In this document: piece after piece, positions 26,239 to 34,447 of the stretch
How the letters are laid out: each line of letters starts with the position of its first letter
How positions within the stretch are numbered: position 1 is the stretch's first letter
Assembly: GCF_031921685.1 (NCBI RefSeq)
Contig: NZ_JAPDHU010000002.1
Location: 1,302,001-1,366,000, forward strand
From: Terripilifer sp031921685
GTDB taxonomy: Bacteria; Pseudomonadota; Alphaproteobacteria; Rhizobiales; Beijerinckiaceae
Direction: 5' to 3'
DNA: 64,000 nucleotides
Notes under the pieces: generated by a model
Database searches by the model: none
Told to the model about the DNA's origin: nothing
What the model saw: only the letters and a program-made list of their open reading frames with translations
Program-made: the position numbers and the translations under genes

Positions 26239-27177
26239 ATGTCGGCTCACATCCTGGATGTCACCGCCGTCAAACCCAGCGACGGTTTCGATCACTGGCA
26301 TCAAGTGACCTGCCGCGATTTCTCGCGCACCGAATGCCGCCGCACGCCGCAGGCCTTTCGCGCGCGCATCGCCATCCGCCGCTTCGGCGCGCTGCATATC
26401 AACGACATCTGGTCGGCGACACCAGACAGCGAGCGCATCCACGTCACCCGCAGCCCGCAGGACATCAGCAAGGACCCCAGAGACTATTTCATGCTGTGGC
26501 TGTCGCTCGGCGGCGAAACGATCTTGAGCCAATGCGGCCGCGCGGCGCCGCTGCACCCCGGCGACATGGTGCTACACGACCAGTCGCAGCCGTTCGCTTT
26601 AGAATTCGGGCCGCGCGCCCGCGCCATGATGGTCTCGATCCCAAGGCCTCTGCTCACCGCGCGCCTGTCAAACGCCGAGACATTGGCGGCGCGCGCCATT
26701 CCGCGCGCGTCGAAACTCGGCGCCCTCTGCGGCAGCTTCATTCGCCATATGACGGATATCGACGATGTCGCCGACACGGTGGTGGAGCGACTGAGCCAGT
26801 CGGCCCTCGACATGTTCGCCACCACATTGGAAAGCGAACTCGTCGCCGAGGCGCCACGCGGCGACCCGCGCCTCGAACGCGCCAAAACCTACATCTGCGC
26901 CCACCTGCACGATCCCGACCTCGATCTGGAAACCATCGCCAAAGCCCAGAACATGGCGCCGCGCACCTTGAACCGCCTGTTCGCGGCGGAAGCGACGACG
27001 CCGATCCGCTGGCTCTGGCAGCAACGTCTCACCTTGAGCTATCGCGCACTCAGCGAAGGCAAGGTGCAGCAGGTAACGGACGCGGCGCTGACCTATGGCT
27101 TCAGCGATCTCTCCCACTTTAGCCGCGCGTTCAAGGCGGCGTTCGGGAAGACGCCGCATGAGGTGAAGCGGAGATAG
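26239..27177 (+). CDS. AraC-family transcriptional regulator
   Basis: This 312-aa protein has an N-terminal AraC-binding-like domain (residues 1-200, with PLHPGDMVLHDQSQPF as a cupin-type strand). Two C-terminal helix-turn-helix motifs follow: DLDLETIAKAQNMAPRTLNRLFAAE and VQQVTDAALTYGFSDLSHFSRAFKAAFGKTPHEVKRR (split). It resembles the FeaR/XylS class. GGAGAACGCCC precedes the ATG. The neighbouring genes are an isochorismatase upstream and a membrane hydrolase downstream, so its target is not evident. Confidence 0.87.
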   Translation: MSAHILDVTAVKPSDGFDHWHQVTCRDFSRTECRRTPQAFRARIAIRRFGALHINDIWSATPDSERIHVTRSPQDISKDPRDYFMLWLSLGGETILSQCGRAAPLHPGDMVLHDQSQPFALEFGPRARAMMVSIPRPLLTARLSNAETLAARAIPRASKLGALCGSFIRHMTDIDDVADTVVERLSQSALDMFATTLESELVAEAPRGDPRLERAKTYICAHLHDPDLDLETIAKAQNMAPRTLNRLFAAEATTPIRWLWQQRLTLSYRALSEGKVQQVTDAALTYGFSDLSHFSRAFKAAFGKTPHEVKRR

Positions 27178-27185
27178 CGGAACAA

Positions 27186-27307
27186 CCGTCATTGCGAGCG
27201 AAGCGAAGCAATCCAGAAGTCAAAGGCTCGCCCTTCGGCATCGCAGGCATTCTCGTTCTAGCACACGCCCCTGGATTGCTTCGTCGCTACGCTTCTCGCA
27301 ATGACGG
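27186..27307. repeat. Inverted palindromic repeat (type B) between convergent genes
   Basis: CCGTCATTGCGAGCGAAGCG... AATCCAG (27186-27216) is mirrored by CTGGATTGCTTCGTCGC... TCGCAATGACGG (27271-27307). The arms are about 30 bp with a few mismatches. The core GTCATTGCGAGCGAAGCGAA is a repeat type found in many bacterial genomes. It lies between the AraC stop and the convergent hydrolase stop and may end both transcripts. Confidence 0.75.
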
Positions 27308-27315
27308 TTATCCCG

Positions 27316-28974
27316 TCACTTCTTCCCTACCCGCTTCGCAATAAAAAATTCCTTCAACCGATCCGTCTCCACCGGCGACCAATAGTCAATATTGGCCACT
27401 TCCTTCCAGGCATCGATATAATTCTCCGCCGCATAGACATGGCCGAATCCAACAGGCGCGGTCGTCGCCACGGCGAGATCGAGCGCCAGTTGCAGGAAGG
27501 TGACGACCGGATACCAGCGCAGCTCCGGCGAGACATCGGGGCCGCGTGGCGTCTTCATCCAGTCGGGCTGGCGATAGAAGGAGGCGGGATCGAAGAAGGT
27601 GATGGGGTCGCTGGCATATTGCAGATAGACGACGCGCAACGGCCCCCAATGGGCATCCTGGATTTCCAGCGCGTTCTCCTGCGCGGTGAAGCGCACATAA
27701 GAACCGTCGCGGAATTGCGGCAGCCATTCGGGCGTGCCGGGATTGCGGCGATTGGTGATCGAACGCCAGATGCGGCTGGCGAAGGGCGGCCCGGCCAGAA
27801 GCTCGCCCTGATAGGGCTCGCCTAAAACTTCGAACAGATCGTTGGAGAGTTCGGTCGACAGCGAGCCGAGGCTCAGTCCGAACAGATAAAGGTTGGGCCT
27901 GCCGTCGCGCGGCAGGTTGCGCCAATAGCCATAGATTTCGCTGAACAGAGCGCGCGATTGTTCGGCGCCATAGCCGGGCTCGACGAGAAGCGACATCCAG
28001 CTCGCGAGATAGGAATATTGCGCGGCGACGCTGGCGATATCGCCATGGTGCAGATATTCGATCGGATCGATCGCCTGTTCGTCGACCCAGCCGGTGCCGG
28101 TGGGCGTGATGATGACAAGCGTCTTGCGATTGAAGCCCCCCGCCCGCTTCAACTCCTCCAGCGCCAGGCGCGCCCGCTCCTGCGGCGTCGCGCCGGATTC
28201 AAGCCCGACATAGACGCGCACCGGCTGTTTCGCCGGCTCCTTGGTGAAGGCATTGATATCGGCGGCGCTCGGCCCTGTTGCGATATAGGAGCGGCCCATG
28301 CGGCCGAGATCCTTCCAGCGCACCAGCGATGCGGCGCTGCCGGTCTTCGTCGGATCGGTCGGCGCCTGCATGTCGGGCGGCATTAAGGCATCGAGCCGCT
28401 GAAACGAACTGTCGAGCACGCGCAGCGCATAACGGAAGATGACGCCATTGGCGGCCGACCAGAACAAAAGAACGGCGATCGCCGTGCCCACCACATAGGA
28501 CATACGTTTCGGCACGACGCGATTGAGCTGGCCGGAAATGAAATAGAGCAGAAGATTGAACAACCGCGCCAGCGCGATCACCACGATGAAGGTGAGAAGC
28601 GCGATCGCGCCGACCTCGAAGGGATGGGCCGTGTCCACCGGGTCGAGATGCATCAGCCGGCGGATCGAATTCTGCCATTCGGCCGCCTGCCACAGAAAGG
28701 CCAGGCCGATGAGGCCGCAGACGACCGAGGCGACGATTTTCGAAATATATTGGGTGCGCGCGTTAAATTCCGGCAGTTCCAGATAGCGCCAAAGCCAGCG
28801 CAGGAAAAAGCCCAGACCATAACCGGCGGCGGCGGCCACACCGGAGAGCACGCCTTGCGTGAGATAGTTGCGGGGGATCAGGGTCGGCGTGAGGGACGCC
28901 GCGAAGAACAGCGTCGCCAGCAGCAGACCGGTCATCGAAAAGGAAGACCAGAAACGAACGAGCCAATTCGGCAT
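27316..28974 (-). CDS. Membrane-anchored alpha/beta hydrolase (PF10081 type)
   Basis: This 552-aa protein has an N-terminal membrane domain of about five helices (residues 10-210, matching the Abhydrolase_9_N region). A periplasmic or cytosolic C-terminal alpha/beta hydrolase domain follows, with the nucleophile elbow YLFGLSLGSLSTE. It also has VYVGLESGATPQERARLAL and a late GHVYAAENYIDAW containing the catalytic His. The enzymatic role of this family is unsettled. It ends 8 bases from repeat type B. Confidence 0.83.
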   Translation of the reverse strand: MPNWLVRFWSSFSMTGLLLATLFFAASLTPTLIPRNYLTQGVLSGVAAAAGYGLGFFLRWLWRYLELPEFNARTQYISKIVASVVCGLIGLAFLWQAAEWQNSIRRLMHLDPVDTAHPFEVGAIALLTFIVVIALARLFNLLLYFISGQLNRVVPKRMSYVVGTAIAVLLFWSAANGVIFRYALRVLDSSFQRLDALMPPDMQAPTDPTKTGSAASLVRWKDLGRMGRSYIATGPSAADINAFTKEPAKQPVRVYVGLESGATPQERARLALEELKRAGGFNRKTLVIITPTGTGWVDEQAIDPIEYLHHGDIASVAAQYSYLASWMSLLVEPGYGAEQSRALFSEIYGYWRNLPRDGRPNLYLFGLSLGSLSTELSNDLFEVLGEPYQGELLAGPPFASRIWRSITNRRNPGTPEWLPQFRDGSYVRFTAQENALEIQDAHWGPLRVVYLQYASDPITFFDPASFYRQPDWMKTPRGPDVSPELRWYPVVTFLQLALDLAVATTAPVGFGHVYAAENYIDAWKEVANIDYWSPVETDRLKEFFIAKRVGKK

Positions 28975-29055
28975 TCACCCCGCCCCTTCAATCATTGGCC
29001 CTGGCAGAGCCGGCGTCACTCCATCTATCGAGGATCGCAGAAAGAAACGGGTGCG

Positions 29056-29256
29056 TCACCGCACAAACGAAATGTAAAGCACGCCGCCAATCATCGCGCC
29101 GAACGCAGCGATGACGACGACCCCAGCCATCAGGCCAGCAAGACGCCCAGAGAGACTGTTCGGGTCGACGTGACGCTCGTCCTTTGCGATGGACTCCGCA
29201 GCCCTAACGCCGAGAAGGACGAACAATTCGCCAAGGAGATTGAAGAGAAACTCCAT
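29056..29256 (-). CDS. Small two-helix membrane protein
   Basis: This 66-aa protein has a hydrophobic N-terminal helix (FLFNLLGELFVLLGVR) and a C-terminal one (LAGLMAGVVVIAAFGAMIGGVLYISF) flanking a charged linker (ESIAKDERHVDPN). The AAGGGGGAG ribosome site precedes the ATG at 29256. Located between the hydrolase and ldtR genes on the same strand. Not a family I recognise. Confidence 0.6.
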   Translation of the reverse strand: MEFLFNLLGELFVLLGVRAAESIAKDERHVDPNSLSGRLAGLMAGVVVIAAFGAMIGGVLYISFVR

Positions 29257-29277
29257 CACTCCCCCTTCTCGCAAAAA

Positions 29278-29296
29278 CAGCCCCTCAAGGGGGCTG
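29278..29296 (-). terminator. Rho-independent terminator after ldtR
   Basis: CAGCCCC (29278-29284) and GGGGCTG (29290-29296) form a 7-bp stem with a TCAAG loop. On the minus strand it is followed by TTTTTGCG. It lies 25 bases past the ldtR stop and directly upstream of the small membrane-protein gene. Confidence 0.75.
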
Positions 29297-29321
29297 CTTT
29301 CACGGGGAACTCTTTTATTTT

Positions 29322-29834
29322 CTACAGACGGTAACGGATCTGATCGGTCCAGAAGCGCTCGAGGCGCACCAGGGCCTGGTTCATGCGGACGAAATCTTCC
29401 GCCTGAATGCCGCCAATCTGCTCGACTGTCAGGACATGCTTTTCATAGAGTGCGGCGACGACGTCGTGCACTTCCTTGCCCTTGTCGGTGAGGCTGATGC
29501 GCACCGAGCGGCGATCCACGCGGGAACGGGCGTGGTGCAGATAGTTCATCTCGACCAGTTTCTTGACGTTGTAGGAGACGTTGGAGCCGAGATAGTAGCC
29601 ACGCGTGCGCAGTTCGCCCGCCGTCAGTTCGCTGCCGCCGATGTTATAGAGCAGCAGCGCCTGCACCGCGTTGATGTCGCTGCGGCCACGACGGTCGAAT
29701 TCATCCTTGATGACATCGAGCAGGCGGCGATGCAGCCGTTCCACCAGCGTCAGGGATTCCAGATAGGCGGGGCGCACCTGCGCGGTGCGCTCGGCCCGGT
29801 TCTGGGACTGTTCAGACTTCAAAGCCGTACTCAT
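29322..29834 (-). CDS. ldtR: MarR-family regulator, LdtR-like
   Basis: This 170-aa winged-helix regulator has a very characteristic core: LVERLHRRLLDVIKDEFDRRG, DINAVQALLLYNIGGSELTAGELRTRGYYLGSNVSYNVKKLVEMNY (split) and RSVRISLTDKGKEVHDVV. This matches LdtR-type proteins of Hyphomicrobiales. In Candidatus Liberibacter asiaticus, LdtR is known to activate an L,D-transpeptidase gene and to bind small ligands. The ATG at 29834 follows a GGGGTGA; ATG at 29840 is an alternative. Its own terminator at 29278 follows. Confidence 0.83.
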   Translation of the reverse strand: MSTALKSEQSQNRAERTAQVRPAYLESLTLVERLHRRLLDVIKDEFDRRGRSDINAVQALLLYNIGGSELTAGELRTRGYYLGSNVSYNVKKLVEMNYLHHARSRVDRRSVRISLTDKGKEVHDVVAALYEKHVLTVEQIGGIQAEDFVRMNQALVRLERFWTDQIRYRL

Positions 29835-30001
29835 TTTCATCACCCCGTTAACACCTTGCCCGGCCGGTCTCTGCCGGCTCGTTGGTAAGGAACATAGGTT
29901 GAGCGAATGAAGACGAGTTTAAATAACAGAATGAATCCCAGATTTACCCTTTGGGCTTCCGCGATGCTTAACTAACCGCCTGTTTTTTGAGTAAAAATTA
30001 C

Positions 30002-30511
30002 CTAACTTCCCGAGCGTTTGAAGCGTCCCATAAGCGGTCTGGGACGGCCTCCATAACGTGCCTCGGTTTCCCGAGAAGCCAGATAAGTCAGTAGGAAATA
30101 GACAAAAATCAGGGGCGCATAGAGGGCCATCAGCAGGCCCCCGGCGTTGGGGAAATCGGGCACGAAAAGCGCTGCCAGCGCCTCCCCCAAAGCCACCACC
30201 AGCCACAGAACCCCACCCCAGGGATTAGCCAACCAGAGGCCGGCGGCCGCCACGACATCCACGACGGCCAGAACGGCGATGGTGGTATTTAAGCTTTCCG
30301 GCAGGGTTGCAGTGCCTCCGGCCGGGAAAAGTAACTTCATCCAGTTAATGAGGCCGAGAACCATCCACAGGGCGGCCAGGGCCCGCATGTAAACCACCAG
30401 CATGATGGCCCAGCGCAGCGAGGCGCGGCGGCGGCGTTCCGCCTCCGGCCCGACCTGGATGGCCTCGCGGTCGTCGAATGGGTCTGATCGGTCCGCCTGG
30501 ACGATCGGCAT
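30002..30511 (-). CDS. DUF6163 family membrane protein
   Basis: This 169-aa protein has a charged N-terminal region (residues 1-32) and four hydrophobic helices from about 34 to 150 (LRWAIMLVVYMRALAALWMVLGLINW split at the first). I recognise it as the DUF6163-type protein commonly found between ldtR and hemB in Hyphomicrobiales. The start at 30511 follows GGAG at 7 bases. It is divergent from hemB. Function unknown. Confidence 0.72.
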   Translation of the reverse strand: MPIVQADRSDPFDDREAIQVGPEAERRRRASLRWAIMLVVYMRALAALWMVLGLINWMKLLFPAGGTATLPESLNTTIAVLAVVDVVAAAGLWLANPWGGVLWLVVALGEALAALFVPDFPNAGGLLMALYAPLIFVYFLLTYLASRETEARYGGRPRPLMGRFKRSGS

Positions 30512-30696
30512 GCGCAAACTCCGGACGCACCATATGAATCGGTGCGGAAGGGGGATTTCCGGATAGAACCGACGGTTCCCCGCGTCAACGCGTCGGTTTT
30601 GCCAACCTGGGCAACATGATATTGCCTGCGGTTAAAGCAGCGATTTCCAACTGGAAAATGGCGACCGAATGGCCGGCAACCGGCAAGGAGCATGAA

Positions 30697-31743
30697 ATGG
30701 CGTCGAAAACAGGCCGGAAAGCCCCCGTCAGCAAAATCGGCCAGGATGCGCCCCGCCTCGATCTGACCCACCGCCCCCGCCGCCTGCGCCGCACCGACTG
30801 GACCCGCCGGTTGACCCGCGAAAATGTCGTCACGGTCGACGACCTGATCTGGCCGATTTTCATCGTCGACGGTTCCCGCCAGCGGATTCCCGTGGAATCC
30901 ATGCCGCTGGTCGAACGTTACTCGGTGGACGAGGCGGTGCGCGAAGCCGAACGAGCCGCCAAACTCGGCATCCCCGCCATCGCCCTCTTTCCCAATACGG
31001 ACCCGAAACTGCGCGACGAGGACGGCAGCGAGGCTTTGAACGACGACAATCTGATCTGCCGCGCCTGCCGCGCCATCAAGAAGTCGGTTCCCGAAATCGG
31101 CCTGCTCACCGACGTGGCGCTCGACCCCTACACCAGCCACGGCCAGGACGGGCTGATGCGCGGCGATGAAATCCTCAACGACGAAACCGTCGAAGTGCTC
31201 GTCGGCCAGGCGCTGACGCAGGCGCGCGCCGGCGCCGACATCATCGCCCCCTCCGACATGATGGACGGACGCGTCGGCGCCATCCGCCGAGGGCTCGACG
31301 CGGAAAATTTCCAGCATGTGCAGATCATGGCCTATGCGGCGAAATATGCCTCGGCCTTCTACGGCCCGTTCCGCGACGCGGTGGGCTCCGGCGGCCTGCT
31401 GAAGGGCGACAAGCGCACCTATCAGCTCGATCCCGCCAACTCGGACGAAGCCCTGCGCGAAGTCGAGCTCGATCTCGACGAAGGCGCCGACATGGTGATG
31501 GTGAAACCCGGCCTGCCCTATCTCGACATCATCCGCCGCGTCCACGAAACGTTCGGCGTACCGACCTACGCCTATCAAGTGTCCGGCGAATATTCGATGA
31601 TCATGGCGGCGGTGGAACGCGGCTGGCTCGACCACGAAAAAGCCATGGCCGAGAGCCTCATTGCCTTCAAGCGCGCCGGCGCGAAAGGCGTGCTGACCTA
31701 TTTCGCGCCGTTTATCGCCGAGAAGCTAGTGAAGGGGCTCTGA
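30697..31743 (+). CDS. hemB: Delta-aminolevulinic acid dehydratase (porphobilinogen synthase)
   Basis: This 348-aa cytoplasmic enzyme condenses two 5-aminolevulinate molecules to porphobilinogen, a heme-pathway step. The Schiff-base Lys is K270 in MVMVKPGLPYLDI, and the second active Lys is K216 in YAAKYASAFYGPFRDA. At residues 139-152 the metal region reads DVALDPYTSHGQDG. Asp and Ala replace the zinc cysteines, so this is the magnesium-dependent type known from Bradyrhizobium and Pseudomonas. AAGGAG precedes the ATG by 8 bases. Between the divergent starts, AACCGACG (30567-30574) can pair with CGTCGGTT (30591-30598). Confidence 0.96.
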   Translation: MASKTGRKAPVSKIGQDAPRLDLTHRPRRLRRTDWTRRLTRENVVTVDDLIWPIFIVDGSRQRIPVESMPLVERYSVDEAVREAERAAKLGIPAIALFPNTDPKLRDEDGSEALNDDNLICRACRAIKKSVPEIGLLTDVALDPYTSHGQDGLMRGDEILNDETVEVLVGQALTQARAGADIIAPSDMMDGRVGAIRRGLDAENFQHVQIMAYAAKYASAFYGPFRDAVGSGGLLKGDKRTYQLDPANSDEALREVELDLDEGADMVMVKPGLPYLDIIRRVHETFGVPTYAYQVSGEYSMIMAAVERGWLDHEKAMAESLIAFKRAGAKGVLTYFAPFIAEKLVKGL

Positions 31744-31754
31744 TTTAGAGCCTC

Positions 31755-31799
31755 GTGTCATCCCGGACACGCGAAGCGTGATCCGGGATCCAGGGGCAA
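31755..31799. repeat. Extragenic palindromic repeat, third type A copy
   Basis: GTGTCATCCCGGACACGCG then AAGCGTGATCCGGGATCCAG closely match the left arm at 26001-26045, ending in GGGGCAAC. Its own hairpin pairs ATCCCGGA and TCCGGGAT. It sits just after hemB, between convergent genes. Confidence 0.75.
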
Positions 31800-31814
31800 C
31801 AGGCCTAAATCCAA

Positions 31815-32261
31815 TTATCTCGGCGAGTCAGTCGTCGACATGTTTTTCGTCGGCGTCCGCGGGCCAGGCACGCTGATCGGCGCCCGCGAGTTGTTACGCG
31901 CTCCCGCATCGGACGTGGACATATCCTTCGGCGGGCTCATGCGGCCAGGTGCACTCATCGGCGCCCTTGAATTGGTGGCTGCCCCCGCATCGGAATTCGT
32001 CATATCCTTGCGCCCCATCGCGCGGTTGCCGCGCATGGGGGTGCGCCGCATCGACCGATGGCCGCGCATCATGTGATGTTTCTTCATCGCACGACGATGC
32101 ATCATCCGCTCATGGCGCGTCATCGCCGCCGGAACGATCTCGACGTCCCCTTGCGTCGCCATCGGCGCGAAGCTGAATGGGGCCGCTGATGCAATGGACG
32201 GCAACAGCGAAGCTGAGCTTAGAAAAGCAGCCACGAACGCGAATTTGGAGATGGTCTTCAT
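31815..32261 (-). CDS. Exported Met/His-rich protein with internal repeats
   Basis: This 148-aa protein has a signal peptide (residues 1-26, cleaved near ASA-A), then a His/Met/Arg-rich stretch (MTRHERMMHRRAMKKHHMMRGHRSMRR, split near residues 47-73). Two and a half copies of a 26-residue repeat follow, each built on a DM-(S/T)-x-SDAGA..NSRAP-(M/I)-S-x-PG core. The Met/His clustering could bind copper or another metal, but no partner gene supports this. It is terminal to hemB and convergent with it. No family recognised. Confidence 0.6.
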   Translation of the reverse strand: MKTISKFAFVAAFLSSASLLPSIASAAPFSFAPMATQGDVEIVPAAMTRHERMMHRRAMKKHHMMRGHRSMRRTPMRGNRAMGRKDMTNSDAGAATNSRAPMSAPGRMSPPKDMSTSDAGARNNSRAPISVPGPRTPTKNMSTTDSPR

Positions 32262-32397
32262 GGTGAACGCTCCCTCTGGGTCGGCCGGTGTGACCGAATC
32301 CCATTACGGTGCGCCTACCCCGGTAGATCAGCAGGGCGACCCTCACTCTATCGTGATGGCTACTTCAGCGGTTTTAGGGAACCAAAGCCGCGCTTCT

Positions 32398-33495
32398 TCA
32401 TTTACGCCCGAAATTCCATTCCGGACGCGCGCTGCGCACCATCATCATTTCCAGAACGTTCTGCGTCGTCAGCATACCCACCGCACGGCCTTGTTCGTCG
32501 ATGACGCTGATTGCCGGTGCGCCGGTCGCGTTCAGCGTGCGCAGAGCGCTGTCGAGACTGTCGCGTGGGTGAACGCTCGGCGCACCGGCGTTGATCGCCT
32601 CGCTCACCGGCGCATCCGGCGTCTTGGTCTTCAAGGCCGAGAGCAGATCGTCACGAGTCAGCACGCCGATCGGCTTGCCGAAACCATCGACCACCGGAAA
32701 TTCATGCTGCGATGACGACAGCAAGGTCTCGACCGCATGGCCGAGATCGGCCTCGACCGGAATGGTGAGAAACTTCGTCTCCATCGCATCGGCAACGGAA
32801 AGACCGGACGTCGTGTTCTGCAACGTACTGCCCTGCGCCTCGGCCGCGGCGGCCATGTAAATGAAGATGGCGATGAAGACGAGCAGCGGATTGCCGAAGA
32901 GGCCGAGAAATCCCAAGAGCAACGCAAAGCCTTGACCGATGCGCGCTGAAATCTGCACGGCGCGGCGCGGGTCCATGCGCATGGCAAGGATAGCATTGAG
33001 CACGCGCCCGCCATCCATCGGAAAAGCGGGAATGAGATTGAAGATGGCGAGGAACAGATTGGCGCTGGCGAGCCGCGCGATCAGATTATGCCGCCCATCC
33101 TCGATCTGCGCTAGTTGCTGCACGTCGGTCGTCGCGCCCAAAGCGAAGATCAGCACCAAAGCGATGACCACGTTCACGGCCGGCCCGGCGATGGCCACCC
33201 AAAGCTGTTCCATCGGCTTTTCGGGCATGCGCTCAAGCTGCGCCACGCCACCAATCGGCAGCAGGGTCACATCGGGCGTCGCGATGCCGAAACGGCGCGC
33301 CATGAAGATGTGGCCGAATTCATGCGCCAGCACGCAAGCAAACAGCAGCACCATGAAAGCGACACCATTCCACGCCGCATCGGAACCGCCCGTGCGCCAC
33401 GAGGCGAAGCCGATCCACAACAAGAACAGCAGGAATGTGATGTGAATGCGCACCGCCGTTCCGGCGATGCGCCCGATCATGACCGACCAACCCAT
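32398..33495 (-). CDS. Site-2 protease (M50) with two CBS domains
   Basis: This 365-aa intramembrane metalloprotease has six or so helices. It has the zinc motif HEFGH (H58, E59, H62) and NLIPAFPMDGGRVLNAI carrying the third ligand Asp near 157. After residue 230, two CBS modules follow (ADAMETKFLTIPVEADLGHAV... and SEAINAGAPSVHPRDSLD...), which commonly bind adenosyl nucleotides. This is the RseP/SpoIVFB-like class, group with CBS tails. Substrate unknown. GAGG precedes the ATG. The third gene after btaA-btaB on this strand. Confidence 0.9.
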   Translation of the reverse strand: MGWSVMIGRIAGTAVRIHITFLLFLLWIGFASWRTGGSDAAWNGVAFMVLLFACVLAHEFGHIFMARRFGIATPDVTLLPIGGVAQLERMPEKPMEQLWVAIAGPAVNVVIALVLIFALGATTDVQQLAQIEDGRHNLIARLASANLFLAIFNLIPAFPMDGGRVLNAILAMRMDPRRAVQISARIGQGFALLLGFLGLFGNPLLVFIAIFIYMAAAAEAQGSTLQNTTSGLSVADAMETKFLTIPVEADLGHAVETLLSSSQHEFPVVDGFGKPIGVLTRDDLLSALKTKTPDAPVSEAINAGAPSVHPRDSLDSALRTLNATGAPAISVIDEQGRAVGMLTTQNVLEMMMVRSARPEWNFGRK

Positions 33496-33572
33496 GGCAC
33501 GCCTCGTTGCTTACGCGGCCATTATGGCGCGCGAGAAACGCTCGAGGCAATTGGTCGGGAAGAGTTTATCCC

Positions 33573-33740
33573 TCACTCCGCCAAACGCCGAACGCTCTGG
33601 CGCACGCCATCGACGGTCTTTTCGAATTGATCCCAATTGACCAGCCGGCTTTCCGGGCCGCCGGAGCCCGTATGGTCGATGACCCAGGCTACACCGATGG
33701 TCAGGGCAATGCCGAAAATGAGGCCGATGAGAAAACGCAT
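33573..33740 (-). CDS. Very small membrane protein (55 aa)
   Basis: A short frame begins with an ATG at 33738-33740 after an AGGAAG ribosome site and ends at TGA 33573-33575. It encodes one membrane helix (FLIGLIFGIALTIGVAWVID, residues 3-22), followed by a charged tail ending VRRLAE. It lies between btaB (58 bases) and the M50 gene (77 bases), on their strand. I do not recognise a family, but the helix, the ribosome site and the correct-looking composition make it credible. Confidence 0.55.
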   Translation of the reverse strand: MRFLIGLIFGIALTIGVAWVIDHTGSGGPESRLVNWDQFEKTVDGVRQSVRRLAE

Positions 33741-33798
33741 GGCAGTCTTCCTAAAAACGATCTAGGAAGCCAACGGCCTTCTTATTCATTTGGTTGCA

Positions 33799-34446
33799 TC
33801 AGGCCCCTGGGCCAATATGTCCCAGGAAGGCATAGCCGCGATAGGGTCGTTCGAACTTCGACACACGGCCACGCGCCACGGCCTGCCGGCCAAGCTCGTC
33901 TTCCAGATCGAGGCGCGGCGTCACCGAAAAGGCGGCCAGCCATCGATAAAGCGCCGCCCGGAAGGTCTTGGGCAGACCGCTCTGATCGCCGAAGTCGGCG
34001 ACGAACAGCTCCCCCTCCGGCGCCAGCACGTCGCAGCCCCGCGCCAGGGCTTCCCGCCACGGTGGGATCATCGACAAGGTATAAGACATGAAGACGCGAT
34101 CGAAACTGCCGCGCCCAAACACCTGCTGCGGATCGAACAGGGCCGCGTCGGCCGGCGCCAGCATGATGCGTTTGTCGAGGCCGGCATCGCGAACGGCGCG
34201 CCGCGCATTGGTCAGCATCACCGACGAAATGTCGAAGCCGTAGAAGCGCGCGCGTGGCCAACGCCGCGCCGCGGCAATGAGATTGCGTCCAGTGCCGCAA
34301 CCGATCTCCAGCACCGTTCCGCCGGGCGGCGGATCGAGCGCCGCGATCAATCTGTCGCGGCCGAGCAGATAAGGCTTGCGCGTCAGGTCGTAGATCGGCG
34401 CCTGCCAACGATAGATGCGATCCATATGTTCGGCGGCGCCGGACAT
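33799..34446 (-). CDS. btaB: Betaine lipid synthesis methyltransferase
   Basis: This 215-aa SAM-dependent methyltransferase would add three methyl groups to diacylglyceryl-homoserine, giving the phosphorus-free betaine lipid DGTS. SAM-binding motif I is VLEIGCGTGRNL, with YGFDISSVML next and APADAALFDPQQ. The start at 34446 lies two bases after the btaA stop; a longer frame reads back into btaA. Position directly behind btaA, together with its family, gives the name. Confidence 0.88.
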   Translation of the reverse strand: MSGAAEHMDRIYRWQAPIYDLTRKPYLLGRDRLIAALDPPPGGTVLEIGCGTGRNLIAAARRWPRARFYGFDISSVMLTNARRAVRDAGLDKRIMLAPADAALFDPQQVFGRGSFDRVFMSYTLSMIPPWREALARGCDVLAPEGELFVADFGDQSGLPKTFRAALYRWLAAFSVTPRLDLEDELGRQAVARGRVSKFERPYRGYAFLGHIGPGA

Positions 34447-34447
34447 C

